DNA of 64,000 nt from Clostridia bacterium (GCA_900767815.1 CAAGAM010000064.1:1-64000), one strand, 5' to 3'; positions 49,744-57,152 are shown, counted from the first letter of the stretch. A program made the numbers and translations. The notes: generated by a model from the letters alone, not told the origin.

Positions 49744-49769
49744 AAAAAAAGTTCTCCCGAAGAAGAACT
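49744..49769 (-). terminator. Rho-independent terminator after the right regulator gene
   Basis: On the minus strand AGTTCTTC pairs with GGAGAACT around a TTCG tetraloop and is followed by TTTTTT, 11 bases after the stop of the 100-aa regulator. Confidence 0.75.
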
Positions 49770-49779
49770 CTTTAAAAAT

Positions 49780-50082
49780 TCAACCCTCATTAAATACCTT
49801 ATAAAGAAATTCAATGAGCTTATTGTTCAATTTATATATATAGAACGGCGTATACGACATTTCGTTCGCTATGCTTTCCTGCGTTCCACCGTGGACATAT
49901 AAGCAAATGTAAATACCATAAAGCTTCGTCGGAGCATTTTTCATTGCCTCGTTATATTTATCGACGAGCTCGGATATATTATTTCCTTTGGTTTCTTTAA
50001 ACGCGGCTTCGAACATTGTTTTCTTTGAATAGTAAAACCTGATATCTTTTAATTCATTCTTTATTTCTTCTTGCGTTATCAC
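49780..50082 (-). CDS. Sigma-region-4-like (ArpU-like) small regulator, right copy
   Basis: A 100-aa protein homologous to the one at 3715-4047: 'EIKNELKDIRFYY', 'DKYNEAMKNAPTKLYGIYI' and a C-terminal helix-turn-helix ('GGTQESIANEMSYTPFYI'). It starts at GTG 50080-50082 after a strong GAGGAGG site that lies inside the end of the preceding 59-aa gene (29-base overlap). It likely controls late or excision genes of the element. A clear terminator follows. Confidence 0.65.
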   Translation of the reverse strand: MITQEEIKNELKDIRFYYSKKTMFEAAFKETKGNNISELVDKYNEAMKNAPTKLYGIYICLYVHGGTQESIANEMSYTPFYIYKLNNKLIEFLYKVFNEG

Positions 50083-50233
50083 TTTTTTGTTCCTCCTCTT
50101 TCGGTTTATAAATTTCTCTTTCCAAAGAAGATATCAAAGCTTTAAGCGCATCATTCGGCATTCCCCTTATATCAGGTGTGCCATTTACATATATCTCGAA
50201 TTTACCTTCTGAACAGCATTTTATCTTTTTCAT
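50054..50233 (-). CDS. Small hypothetical protein, 59 aa
   Basis: Starts with ATG 50231-50233 after AGAGGAGGAATT, one of the best ribosome binding sites in the window. Sequence 'KIKCCSEGKFEIYVNGTPDI' with a Lys/Glu-rich helical tail; no known domain. It is coupled with the regulator gene and divergent from the recombinase, so an excisionase-like or control role is possible. Confidence 0.5.
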   Translation of the reverse strand: MKKIKCCSEGKFEIYVNGTPDIRGMPNDALKALISSLEREIYKPKEEEQKSDNARRNKE

Positions 50234-50290
50234 AATTCCTCCTCTGTAATTTGTGATTTTATTATAAATCGCTTTTACAGATAACACCAC

Positions 50291-50663
50291 TGACTTTACT
50301 CACCACAAACCTAAACAAATCTATACAAATTCAATACTTTTTTACAGTTTCTTTGAGTTTTTCGTCTTTCGAGGTGCTATCAGAAAAAAACGGAACCGTC
50401 AATCGGATAAAATATCGCTTAAAAAACGAACCTTAAAAATGCATACGCAATATTTTTCCTTTTTTGCTTGACAGTTCCGTCTTTTTCCGATCGTTCGCGC
50501 TTAGACGAAAAATTAAATAAAAAAGATATATTTTATCCGAAAAGTATGTCTATGTTGGTGTTTCTGCCTAAAACCCGTCTAATTAGTTTAGGAATTCGGT
50601 CAAACGGTATATTTACTTTTCCCCGATAAAAAAATATCATAAAAATAAAAAGAGGTAATTAAA
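50291..50663. promoter_or_regulatory. Divergent control region with interleaved inverted repeats
   Basis: No gene is seen between the minus-strand 59-aa gene and the recombinase. An imperfect 20-base inverted repeat (50383-50402 with 50468-50487, core ACGGAAC.GTCAA) and a perfect 12-base one (CGGATAAAATAT 50404-50415 with ATATTTTATCCG 50528-50539) are interleaved. This may be an operator, an excision control site or part of the attachment site. Confidence 0.5.
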
Positions 50664-52160
50664 ATGACAAATGCAGTAATTTATGCTCGTTATTCGAGCG
50701 AGAAACAAACAGAACAATCCATTGAAGGACAGCTCCATAAATGCTATGAGTATGCTAAGGCAAACGACCTTGTAATAACAGATACATATATCGATAGGGC
50801 TATGACAGGAACAAACGACAAAAGAACGGCATTTCAACAAATGCTATCAGACAGCGAAAAGAAAACGTCTTGGGAAGTCGTGTTGGTTTACGCAATAGAC
50901 CGTTTCGGAAGAAACTCTATCGAAATCGCCGTAAATAAACAACGTCTTAAAAAGAACGGCAAAATTCTTATTTCCGCCACACAACGTACAAGCGAAAACA
51001 TTGACGGAACTAAAAATCTTGACGGAATCTTACTTGAAAACGTATATATCGGCTTAGCCGAATACTACTCGGCGGAACTTTCTCAAAAAGTAACGCGCGG
51101 ACAACTTGAAAATTTAAGCAAAGGGAATCACATAGGTGGTCCTGTTCCGTTCGGCTATCGTTCGGAAAACAAAAAAATCTATATCGACGAATCTCAGGCT
51201 GAAATAGTTCGCGAAATATTCGATGAATACATCAACGGAAAAACCGTTCCGGAAATAGTAGACGATTTAACCGCACGCGGCATTTATTACAACGGAAAAC
51301 CTTTCTCTTGTAACACTATGTATAAAATGATGAAAGCCAAACGTTATGCGGGGATTTATTATTATAAAGATAAACTTTACGAAAATATATTCCCTGCTAT
51401 CATCTCAAAGGATACCTTTTCAAGAATACAAACCCTAATGGCTGCAAATCAGCTTGGGAAAAGAAGCACAGAAGTCGAATACATTTTGCGAGAAAAATTA
51501 GTATGCGGGTATTGCGGAAAATCGATGCAGGGCGATTACGGAAAGTCTCATACGGGAAAACTTTTCTACTATTATATTTGTATGGGAAAGAAAAAACTTC
51601 GTAATTGCAACAAAAAGAGAATCCGTAAAGATCTGTTGGAAAAAATCGTTATCGACACCACTGTAAAATTATTAAGTAATGATGACACGCTAACCTTAAT
51701 TGCAACAGAAATCATTAAACTGCATAGCAAAAAAGCCGAGAGTGAAAGCCTGATTAAAATTCTCTCCGGACAAAAAGACGAAGCCGTTAAATCATTGAAC
51801 AATATTATGAAAGCACTCGAAGCAGGAATAATCAATGATACAACTAAAAACAGAATGGCTGAACTTGAAAGAACGATAAAGGAATTCGACAATAAAATTT
51901 TGTACGAAAAAGCAAAAATTGAAAATTGCGTAACCGTTGACGATATTAAGAAATTCGTTTTAACGGCATTAAAAAAGACTTCTTACGCGCTGATAAGAAA
52001 TCTCATAAAGCAAATCGTCGTATATGATGACAAAATAGAAATTTTTTACTACTATACAAGCAAAAATCCCGACGATAAAGGTCGGGATTTTACTTTGATA
52101 GAGGGTTCGGATAACTACCCTTTGGTGCACCTTCGGGGACTCGAACCCCGGACCCACTGA
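50664..52160 (+). CDS. Large serine recombinase (site-specific integrase)
   Basis: A 498-aa large serine recombinase: resolvase domain at the N-terminus ('IYARYSSEKQTEQSIEGQL', catalytic Ser11 with Arg9), recombinase domain (about 160-270), zinc ribbon ('CGYCGKSMQGDYG' with later Cys pair), and a coiled coil (about 350-430). It integrates and excises mobile DNA. Ribosome binding site AGAGG. The reading frame continues through a hairpin that serves as tRNA terminator and ends inside the antisense of tRNA-Lys(CTT) ('VHLRGLEPRTH'), so the integration junction lies at or very near its 3' end. It is the only integrase in the window. Confidence 0.9.
   Translation: MTNAVIYARYSSEKQTEQSIEGQLHKCYEYAKANDLVITDTYIDRAMTGTNDKRTAFQQMLSDSEKKTSWEVVLVYAIDRFGRNSIEIAVNKQRLKKNGKILISATQRTSENIDGTKNLDGILLENVYIGLAEYYSAELSQKVTRGQLENLSKGNHIGGPVPFGYRSENKKIYIDESQAEIVREIFDEYINGKTVPEIVDDLTARGIYYNGKPFSCNTMYKMMKAKRYAGIYYYKDKLYENIFPAIISKDTFSRIQTLMAANQLGKRSTEVEYILREKLVCGYCGKSMQGDYGKSHTGKLFYYYICMGKKKLRNCNKKRIRKDLLEKIVIDTTVKLLSNDDTLTLIATEIIKLHSKKAESESLIKILSGQKDEAVKSLNNIMKALEAGIINDTTKNRMAELERTIKEFDNKILYEKAKIENCVTVDDIKKFVLTALKKTSYALIRNLIKQIVVYDDKIEIFYYYTSKNPDDKGRDFTLIEGSDNYPLVHLRGLEPRTH
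52066..52088 (-). terminator. Terminator of the tRNA operon, inside the recombinase 3' end
   Basis: ATCCCGAC (52066-52073) pairs with GTCGGGAT (52081-52088); on the minus strand TTTTTG follows. It lies 35 bases downstream of the last tRNA and within the last codons of the recombinase. Confidence 0.65.
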
Positions 52161-52198
52161 TTAAGAGTCAGTTGCTCTACCAACTGAGCTAAAGGTGC
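52123..52198 (-). tRNA. tRNA-Lys (anticodon CTT)
   Basis: 76 bases with encoded CCA. Acceptor GCACCTT pairs with AAGGTGC; T loop GTTCGAGTC; anticodon stem ACTGA/TCAGT with loop CTCTTAA. Last tRNA of the operon. The recombinase gene overlaps its 3' half on the other strand. Confidence 0.95.
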
Positions 52199-52200
52199 GA

Positions 52201-52276
52201 TGGTGATTCATCGGGGACTCGAACCCCGGACAACATGATTAAAAGTCATGTGCTCTACCGCCTGAGCTAATGAACC
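52201..52276 (-). tRNA. tRNA-Lys (anticodon TTT)
   Basis: 76 bases with encoded CCA. Acceptor GGTTCAT pairs with ATGAATC (one G-T pair); anticodon loop CTTTTAA. It lies 2 bases from the Lys(CTT) gene. Confidence 0.95.
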
Positions 52277-52296
52277 ATATTAAATTTTTCAAACTT

Positions 52297-52371
52297 TGGC
52301 TGGGGTGGCAGGATTTGAACCTACGAATACTGGAATCAAAATCCAGTGCCTTACCGCTTGGCGACACCCCA
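52297..52371 (-). tRNA. tRNA-Gln (anticodon TTG)
   Basis: 75 bases with encoded CCA. Acceptor TGGGGTG pairs with CACCCCA; anticodon stem CTGGA/TCCAG with loop TTTTGAT. Confidence 0.95.
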
Positions 52372-52381
52372 ATAAAGTTAA

Positions 52382-52458
52382 TGGGGCGGGAGATGGGAGT
52401 CGAACCCACGACCTTCAGGACCACAATCTGACGCTCTAACCAACTGCGCTCCTCCCGC
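52382..52458 (-). tRNA. tRNA-His (anticodon GTG)
   Basis: 77 bases with encoded CCA. Acceptor GCGGGAG pairs with CTCCCGC, discriminator C, and an encoded extra G lies at position -1 (52459), the identity mark of tRNA-His. Loop TTGTGGT. The last pair of the anticodon stem is an A-C mismatch. Confidence 0.92.
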
Positions 52459-52463
52459 CATGA

Positions 52464-52540
52464 TGGTGCGCCTGAAGGGATTCGAACCCCTGACACCCGC
52501 CTTAGAAGGGCGGTGCTCTATCCTGCTGAGCTACAAGCGC
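52464..52540 (-). tRNA. tRNA-Arg (anticodon TCT)
   Basis: 77 bases with encoded CCA. Acceptor GCGCTTG pairs with CAGGCGC (one G-T pair); anticodon stem CCGCC/GGCGG with loop CTTCTAA. Confidence 0.95.
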
Positions 52541-52581
52541 ATTTTGCTTGCTCAACCACGCTAAACACCATTTAGCCGTGT

Positions 52582-52655
52582 TGGAGCGGGTGATGGGAAT
52601 CGGACCCACGCAACCAGCTTGGAAGGCTGGTGTTCTACCATTGAACTACACCCGC
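52582..52655 (-). tRNA. tRNA-Gly (anticodon TCC)
   Basis: 74 bases with encoded CCA. Acceptor GCGGGTG pairs with CACCCGC; anticodon loop CTTCCAA. First tRNA of the operon, just behind its promoter. Confidence 0.95.
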
Positions 52656-52676
52656 GTTCACTCACAATGCTTGATT

Positions 52677-52705
52677 ATTCTACCAAAAATAAGCTGATTT
52701 GTCAA
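52677..52705 (-). promoter_or_regulatory. Promoter of the tRNA operon
   Basis: Minus strand: consensus -35 TTGACA (52700-52705), 17-base spacer, -10 TAGAAT (52677-52682), about 22 bases before tRNA-Gly. The rest of the gap to 52871 shows no gene. Confidence 0.85.
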
Positions 52706-52871
52706 ACGATTTTACGCACTTTTTAAAATTTTCGACAAATATTTTTTAATATATTTTTATGCGTCGGTTTTAAGTCTTTTTCAGCCTGTTTTATCGCCCA
52801 AAATAGCGGTTTTAATGCTTTATCGGTCTAAACTTCGCCCGGCAACACGGATGATTGCCTTTGAACCGGTC

Positions 52872-52910
52872 AAAGAGCCGCCCGCGGAAAACTTCCGCGG
52901 GCGGCTCTTT
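52872..52910 (-). terminator. Rho-independent terminator of rplI
   Basis: A very stable stem of 18 bp (AAAGAGCCGCCCGCGGAA with its complement) and a short loop, just after the rplI stop on the minus strand. The end of the arm supplies TTT. Confidence 0.8.
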
Positions 52911-52912
52911 CT

Positions 52913-53356
52913 TCAGTTGCCCGAAACTTTAACTTTGATTTTAGCCACAACGTCGGGCAGAAATTTAATTTCTACGGGATATACTCCCGCCGACTTTATA
53001 GCGTCTTTTAAAATAACTTTGCGTTTATCCACGTCGTAGCCCATGCTCACCAGATTGTCGGCTATTTCCTTTGAAGTAACGCTGCCGAAAAATTTACCGT
53101 TTTCGCCGCATTTGACGTAGCAGTCGATTTCCTTGCCGTTTAAAGACGCGGCTAGTTCTTTCCATTTTTTTACTTCTTCCGCTTTATGAAATTCGGCGGC
53201 TTTCTTTTGCCCGTTCACCGCGTTTATTTCGGTGGAAGTTGCCTCAACGGCAAGTTTCTTTTTGAATAAACAGTTCCTCGCGTAGCCGTCGCTTACTTCT
53301 ATAACGTCGTTTTTCTTACCCGAGCCTTTTACGTCCTGTAACAAAATAACTTTCAT
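52913..53356 (-). CDS. rplI: Ribosomal protein bL9
   Basis: A 147-aa full-length bL9: N-terminal domain 'KVILLQDVKGSGKKNDVIEV' and 'GYARNCLFKKKLA' that binds 23S rRNA, a long connecting helix ('AAEFHKAEEVKKWKELAA'), and the C-terminal domain ('GKFFGSVTSKEIADNL'). Strong AGGAGG ribosome binding site. It lies 21 bases after the XRE regulator start-side neighbour's stop and has its own terminator. Core chromosomal gene, showing that the mobile region ends before it. Confidence 0.97.
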   Translation of the reverse strand: MKVILLQDVKGSGKKNDVIEVSDGYARNCLFKKKLAVEATSTEINAVNGQKKAAEFHKAEEVKKWKELAASLNGKEIDCYVKCGENGKFFGSVTSKEIADNLVSMGYDVDKRKVILKDAIKSAGVYPVEIKFLPDVVAKIKVKVSGN

Positions 53357-53377
53357 GGTTGCCTCCTGTAATTGCTA

Positions 53378-53977
53378 TTATTTATATTTAATAAGATTAG
53401 ACGAAAGTATAATTATTATTTCTATGGGAATGCCGAGTATAAAAATCAGCCATAGCGTGTAGTTGAAAAACTGCACGAAAACACAGCCGAGCAGCGACCA
53501 TAAAAATATAGATTTAAGTATGGCGGAAGCGAGTCTGCTTTTAAGCCATTTACGGTTAAGAGTAATAAGCACGAGCGCGCTTGCGGGTACCGCCCAGGCA
53601 AATGCCTGCCAAAAAAGTATCGGCTCGCTTTTGAATAAATAGCAGTAAACAAAAGCTATCGTGGCGCATAAAAATACGATGGAAACCGATAGTATGGCTA
53701 TAGTAATTTTGCGCTCGAATTCCGGTTGCTTTTCGTCCTTTGTTTGCGAAAGCGTTTCCTCCGCGTTTTCGTGCGTTAAGTAATCGAGAGTAACTCCGTA
53801 CATATCGCACAGCGCGGAAAGAATAGAAATATCGGGCAGAGAATCGGCATGTTCCCATTTGGAAACGGACTTATCCGAGTAGTTAAGCGCGTTCGCCACG
53901 TCCGCCTGAGTAAGGTTTCTGCTTTTCCTCAATGCGATAAGGTTATTTGCGACCGTAGTCTTAATATCGTCCTTCAT
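53378..53977 (-). CDS. XRE-family regulator with membrane domain
   Basis: A 199-aa protein: N-terminal HTH of the XRE type ('LIALRKSRNLTQADVANALN', 'SDKSVSKWEHADSLPD') and a C-terminal half with about four transmembrane helices ('ITIAILSVSIVFLCATIAFV', 'FFNYTLWLIFILGIPIEIII'). Membrane-tethered XRE proteins of this kind are frequent in Clostridia and may sense envelope state. The ATG at 53975-53977 is preferred over one 18 bases upstream because a TTGATT-17-TATAAT promoter (54007-54012, 53984-53989) places the transcript start at this codon, giving a leaderless mRNA. Confidence 0.8.
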   Translation of the reverse strand: MKDDIKTTVANNLIALRKSRNLTQADVANALNYSDKSVSKWEHADSLPDISILSALCDMYGVTLDYLTHENAEETLSQTKDEKQPEFERKITIAILSVSIVFLCATIAFVYCYLFKSEPILFWQAFAWAVPASALVLITLNRKWLKSRLASAILKSIFLWSLLGCVFVQFFNYTLWLIFILGIPIEIIIILSSNLIKYK

Positions 53978-53983
53978 GACTAT

Positions 53984-54012
53984 ATTATAAATCATTTTTG
54001 TGTAAAAATCAA
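53984..54012 (-). promoter_or_regulatory. Promoter of the XRE membrane regulator (leaderless)
   Basis: Minus strand: -35 TTGATT (54007-54012), 17-base spacer, -10 TATAAT (53984-53989). The expected start site falls on the ATG at 53977; no ribosome binding site exists. Confidence 0.6.
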
Positions 54013-54136
54013 CCCTTTTAACAAATTTTTCTACAATTCTAATTTTAGTAGAATTGCGGTTTTGCCCTTCTCGCAGGGTTAGAACGCCAATCTCTCATAA
54101 TTCTATACAAGTAGAGATAGTTTATATTTAAATTTC

Positions 54137-54165
54137 TTGCTTTTTTTTCGCGTAAAAGTTATAAT
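54137..54165 (+). promoter_or_regulatory. Promoter of the glycolipid operon
   Basis: -35 TTGCTT (54137-54142), 17-base spacer, -10 TATAAT (54160-54165), about 70 bases before the glycosyltransferase ATG. Short palindromes (CAATTCT..AGAATTG near 54032-54054) lie upstream. Confidence 0.65.
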
Positions 54166-54235
54166 AATGTCGTAGCATAGGCGATAGCGTTTTGGCAGAT
54201 TCAGGCGCAATTCTAATTGCTAAGGGAGAGTTTTT

Positions 54236-55354
54236 ATGAAAGTTCTGGTGTTAAGTTGCTCCACTGGGGAAGGTCATAACAGCGCCGCAAAAGCGATATG
54301 CGAGGTTTTAACGGCTGTCGGCGCGGAATACGAATTTAAAGACCCCGTTTCGTTCCGCGGTGAAAAGACCCCTAAAAAAATAGCGACGTTATACAATAAT
54401 CTCATCAAAAAAACGCCCGCCGCGTTCGGTATGGTATATAAAATAGGCGACGTATACGATAAATTGTTGTTGCCGTCGCCCGTATACGCCTGGAATGCCG
54501 CTTATGCGGATAAACTTGCCGATTACATAAAAAGCGGAGGGTTCGACGCGGTTATAGCCACGCACCTTTACGGAATGCTCGCTTTAACCGCGGCAAAGAA
54601 GGGCGGTAATATCAGCGTGCCGATATTCGGCGTCGGGACAGATTACACTATGATTCCTTTCACCCGCAACGCTATGATGGACGAGTTTTTCGTTCCGCAT
54701 AAGGATCTTTTAGGATTTTACAGCGAAAGAGGAGTGGAGGTTAAAACTCTTAACCCTACTGGCATTCCCGTTTCGCCAAAAGTTTCGGCTGCACCCGAAA
54801 AACCCGTTGCGCGCGAAATGCTCGGTCTGCCGCAGGATAAAAAGATAGTGCTTTTAATGTCGGGCGGCGTAGGTTGCGAGAGCGTTAAACCTCTTTTGAA
54901 AAAATTACACAAAAACGATGACGACGGCGCGCTTTGGGTCGTTCTTGTCGGTAACAATCAAAAATTGAAACAAACAATAGAAAAAAGCGTTTCGCACGAT
55001 AAGGTATTGCCCGTCGGATTTACCGATAAGGTGGCGTTATATTTAAGGGCTGCGGACGTAGTGATAAGCAAAGCGGGCGGACTTTCGAGTACCGAGGTTG
55101 CCGTTTCGCGCGTTCCGCTCGTACACTTCAAGCCCATTCCCGGGTGCGAAACATGCAACGCCGAATTTTTTGCGGCAAAGGGTATGTCCGTGCTTGCCAA
55201 AAACGGCAAGGAGGCCATTGCTCTGGCAGAGGAACTTCTGACTAACGAAGAAAAGAGAAACGCTATGATCTCGGCGCAACAGCGCGAAATAAATCCGCAT
55301 GCCGCAGAGGACATAGTAAGGAGGATGCAAGAATGGATTTCAGACAAATCATAA
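54236..55354 (+). CDS. MGDG-synthase/UgtP-like glycolipid glycosyltransferase
   Basis: A 372-aa GT28-type enzyme. The N-terminal MGDG-synthase domain shows 'LSCSTGEGHNSAAKAI' and 'DYTMIPFTRNAMMDEFFVP'; the C-terminal nucleotide-sugar domain shows 'LMSGGVGCESVKPL' and 'ADVVISKAGGLSSTEVAVSR'. Family members move glucose or galactose from a UDP-sugar onto diacylglycerol to make membrane glycolipids and lipoteichoic-acid anchors. It overlaps the PlsY-like gene by 22 bases, so both are made together in lipid synthesis at the membrane. GGGAG ribosome binding site. Confidence 0.85.
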   Translation: MKVLVLSCSTGEGHNSAAKAICEVLTAVGAEYEFKDPVSFRGEKTPKKIATLYNNLIKKTPAAFGMVYKIGDVYDKLLLPSPVYAWNAAYADKLADYIKSGGFDAVIATHLYGMLALTAAKKGGNISVPIFGVGTDYTMIPFTRNAMMDEFFVPHKDLLGFYSERGVEVKTLNPTGIPVSPKVSAAPEKPVAREMLGLPQDKKIVLLMSGGVGCESVKPLLKKLHKNDDDGALWVVLVGNNQKLKQTIEKSVSHDKVLPVGFTDKVALYLRAADVVISKAGGLSSTEVAVSRVPLVHFKPIPGCETCNAEFFAAKGMSVLAKNGKEAIALAEELLTNEEKRNAMISAQQREINPHAAEDIVRRMQEWISDKS

Positions 55355-55959
55355 TGTACGTTATTTGCGTTATAGGCGGCTTTTTGCTCGGTTCGGTGCA
55401 GTTTTGCCGCATTATTCCGCGCGCGGTTAAAAAGATTGACGTATGCTCTGTTTCGGACGACGGCAACCCCGGCGCAGCCAACGCTTTTAAGCACTGCGGA
55501 GTATTGATAGGGTCTGTTTGTCTTATACTCGATATTTTAAAGGGGTTTGCGCCCGCATTTTTCGCGATAGCGTTTCTGCCCGTAAACAACGTATTCTTTT
55601 CGCTCGTCATGGTCGCGCCCGTTCTCGGACACGCCGTCGGTATTTTCAACGATTTTAACGGCGGCAAGTGTATAGCGGCTTCTTTCGGCGTGGTTGCGGC
55701 AACGTTTTTCCTTACGTGGATAGGCGTTATCCTCGCCGTAACTTATATTATAGTAGCGGGGCTGTTTAAAACCGAACATCGCTCGGGCAGTATAATTACT
55801 TTTTCGATTTTCGCCGTAAGCGCGTTCGTGGCAGGATTTATTGTCGGCATGCCGTTTGTGGGTATCGGATTTTTGCTTATTTCTATAACCGCTATAATCA
55901 AACATTTGCCGAAGCACAAAACGGGCGAACCCGTTGACGATATATCGGTCGTGGCATAG
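55333..55959 (+). CDS. PlsY-like glycerol-3-phosphate acyltransferase
   Basis: A 208-aa polytopic membrane protein with the PlsY motifs in order: 'DGNPGAANAFKHCG', 'LDILKGFAPAF' and 'GHAVGIFNDFNGGKCIAASF'. PlsY uses acyl-phosphate to acylate glycerol-3-phosphate, the first step of phospholipid synthesis. The opening 'GGFLLGSVQFCRIIPR' is divergent from housekeeping PlsY, so this may be a second, specialised copy for the linked glycolipid enzyme. Followed by a clear terminator. Confidence 0.8.
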   Translation: MDFRQIIMYVICVIGGFLLGSVQFCRIIPRAVKKIDVCSVSDDGNPGAANAFKHCGVLIGSVCLILDILKGFAPAFFAIAFLPVNNVFFSLVMVAPVLGHAVGIFNDFNGGKCIAASFGVVAATFFLTWIGVILAVTYIIVAGLFKTEHRSGSIITFSIFAVSAFVAGFIVGMPFVGIGFLLISITAIIKHLPKHKTGEPVDDISVVA

Positions 55960-55983
55960 TAGCCGTCGGTACAAATTCTGATG

Positions 55984-56017
55984 CCGGGCGGAAAAGTTTT
56001 TCCGTCCGGTTTTTTTT
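55984..56017 (+). terminator. Rho-independent terminator of the glycolipid operon
   Basis: CCGGGCGGAAAA pairs with TTTTCCGTCCGG around a two-base turn and is followed by eight T. Confidence 0.9.
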
Positions 56018-56028
56018 AGTCGCGGAAG

Positions 56029-56058
56029 TTGACAAACGGCGGCAAGCGGTGATAGAAT
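56029..56058 (+). promoter_or_regulatory. Promoter of manA
   Basis: Consensus -35 TTGACA (56029-56034), 18-base spacer, -10 TAGAAT (56053-56058), 24 bases before the start codon. Confidence 0.75.
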
Positions 56059-56082
56059 ATAATTACGACAGGAGATGTAACA

Positions 56083-56991
56083 ATGAAAAACGTATATAAA
56101 CTCGTACCGGAATATAAGGATTATCTGTGGGGCGGCGAAAAACTTAAAACCGATTACGGCAAAAAGACGGACAAAACGCCTTGCGCCGAAAGTTGGGAAT
56201 TGTCGCTTAACCCTCACGGCTTAACGAAAGTAGAGGACGGCAAAACGCTCGCCGAGGCTTTAACGCCCGAAAAAACGGGAAAAAACTGCGAAAAATTCGA
56301 GTTTTTCCCCGTACTTATCAAGTTTATCGACGCAAAACAAAATTTGTCGGTGCAAGTTCATCCGTCGGACGATTACGCGCTGAAATATGAAAATTCATAC
56401 GGTAAAATTGAATCCTGGTATATAGTCGATGCGGAAGAAGGCGCGGGCATATACTGCGGCTTTAAACGCGATACGAATAAGGAAGAATTTTTGCAAAGCC
56501 TCGCGAGCGGAGAAGTGGAAAATCTGCTTAATTTCATCCCCGTAAAAAAAGGCGATTGTTATTTTATTCCGTCGGGAACGGTACACGCCATAGGCGCGGG
56601 GTGTCTGATACTCGAAATTCAGCAAAACAGCGATTTGACATACAGGGTATACGATTATAATCGCCGCGGCGCGGACGGCAAACTTCGCGAACTGCACGTT
56701 GATAAGGCGGTTAAAGTAATAAACTTTAATAAATACGAGCCGAAACTTTTCGCAAGCGGCGAAAATCCGAGAGTTATAACCGAGTGCGACTATTTCAGGT
56801 CGAGAGAACTCGTTTTAAACGGCGGATTTACCGAGAAAAACGCAAACAGTTTTACCTGCGTTACCGTAACCGACGGCAGCGGCGAAATAAACGGCGAAAA
56901 ATTCGTTAAAGGCGACAGTTTCTTCGTTTGCGCCGACACGGAATATACTTTAAAAGGCACGGGCAAAGTTATTTTAACCTGCGTTCCGTAA
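56083..56991 (+). CDS. manA: Mannose-6-phosphate isomerase, class I
   Basis: A 302-aa cupin enzyme that interconverts mannose-6-phosphate and fructose-6-phosphate. Zinc ligands are visible in 'SVQVHPSDDYAL' (Gln91, His93), 'GKIESWYI' (Glu110) and 'SGTVHAIG' (His168); 'NSDLTYRVYDYNR' is typical of the short Firmicutes form, which is about this length. It has its own promoter and ribosome binding site (CAGGAGAT). It would funnel mannose released by the GH38 route of the glycan locus, once phosphorylated, into glycolysis, although it is a chromosomal gene outside that locus. Confidence 0.92.
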   Translation: MKNVYKLVPEYKDYLWGGEKLKTDYGKKTDKTPCAESWELSLNPHGLTKVEDGKTLAEALTPEKTGKNCEKFEFFPVLIKFIDAKQNLSVQVHPSDDYALKYENSYGKIESWYIVDAEEGAGIYCGFKRDTNKEEFLQSLASGEVENLLNFIPVKKGDCYFIPSGTVHAIGAGCLILEIQQNSDLTYRVYDYNRRGADGKLRELHVDKAVKVINFNKYEPKLFASGENPRVITECDYFRSRELVLNGGFTEKNANSFTCVTVTDGSGEINGEKFVKGDSFFVCADTEYTLKGTGKVILTCVP

Positions 56992-57004
56992 CGATAAAAA
57001 CGTC

Positions 57005-57035
57005 CTGCGGGGACGCGGCTGAGCCGCGCCCCCGC
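57005..57035. repeat. GC-rich inverted repeat after manA
   Basis: GCGGGG.CGCGGCT pairs with GAGCCGCG.CCCCGC. No T tract follows on the plus strand. It may act as a weak terminator or a repeat unit of the genome; nothing else is seen in 56992-57150. Confidence 0.4.
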
Positions 57036-57152
57036 TACGATTATGATGGGAGCGCAGTCGCTTTCGTACAATTTTGTAACTATTCCGCTTCATCGGGAGA
57101 GTTGACAATGGAGTAAAGTGTATATTATATTTAGTATTTTTACAAAAAAAAC

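Noticed and set aside
39673..52160. A conjugative element (relaxase, coupling protein, VirB4)
   Set aside because: No VirB4, T4SS channel or relaxase with the 3-His motif is seen between these positions. The HUH protein is short and sits next to a Zot-like protein and small secreted proteins.
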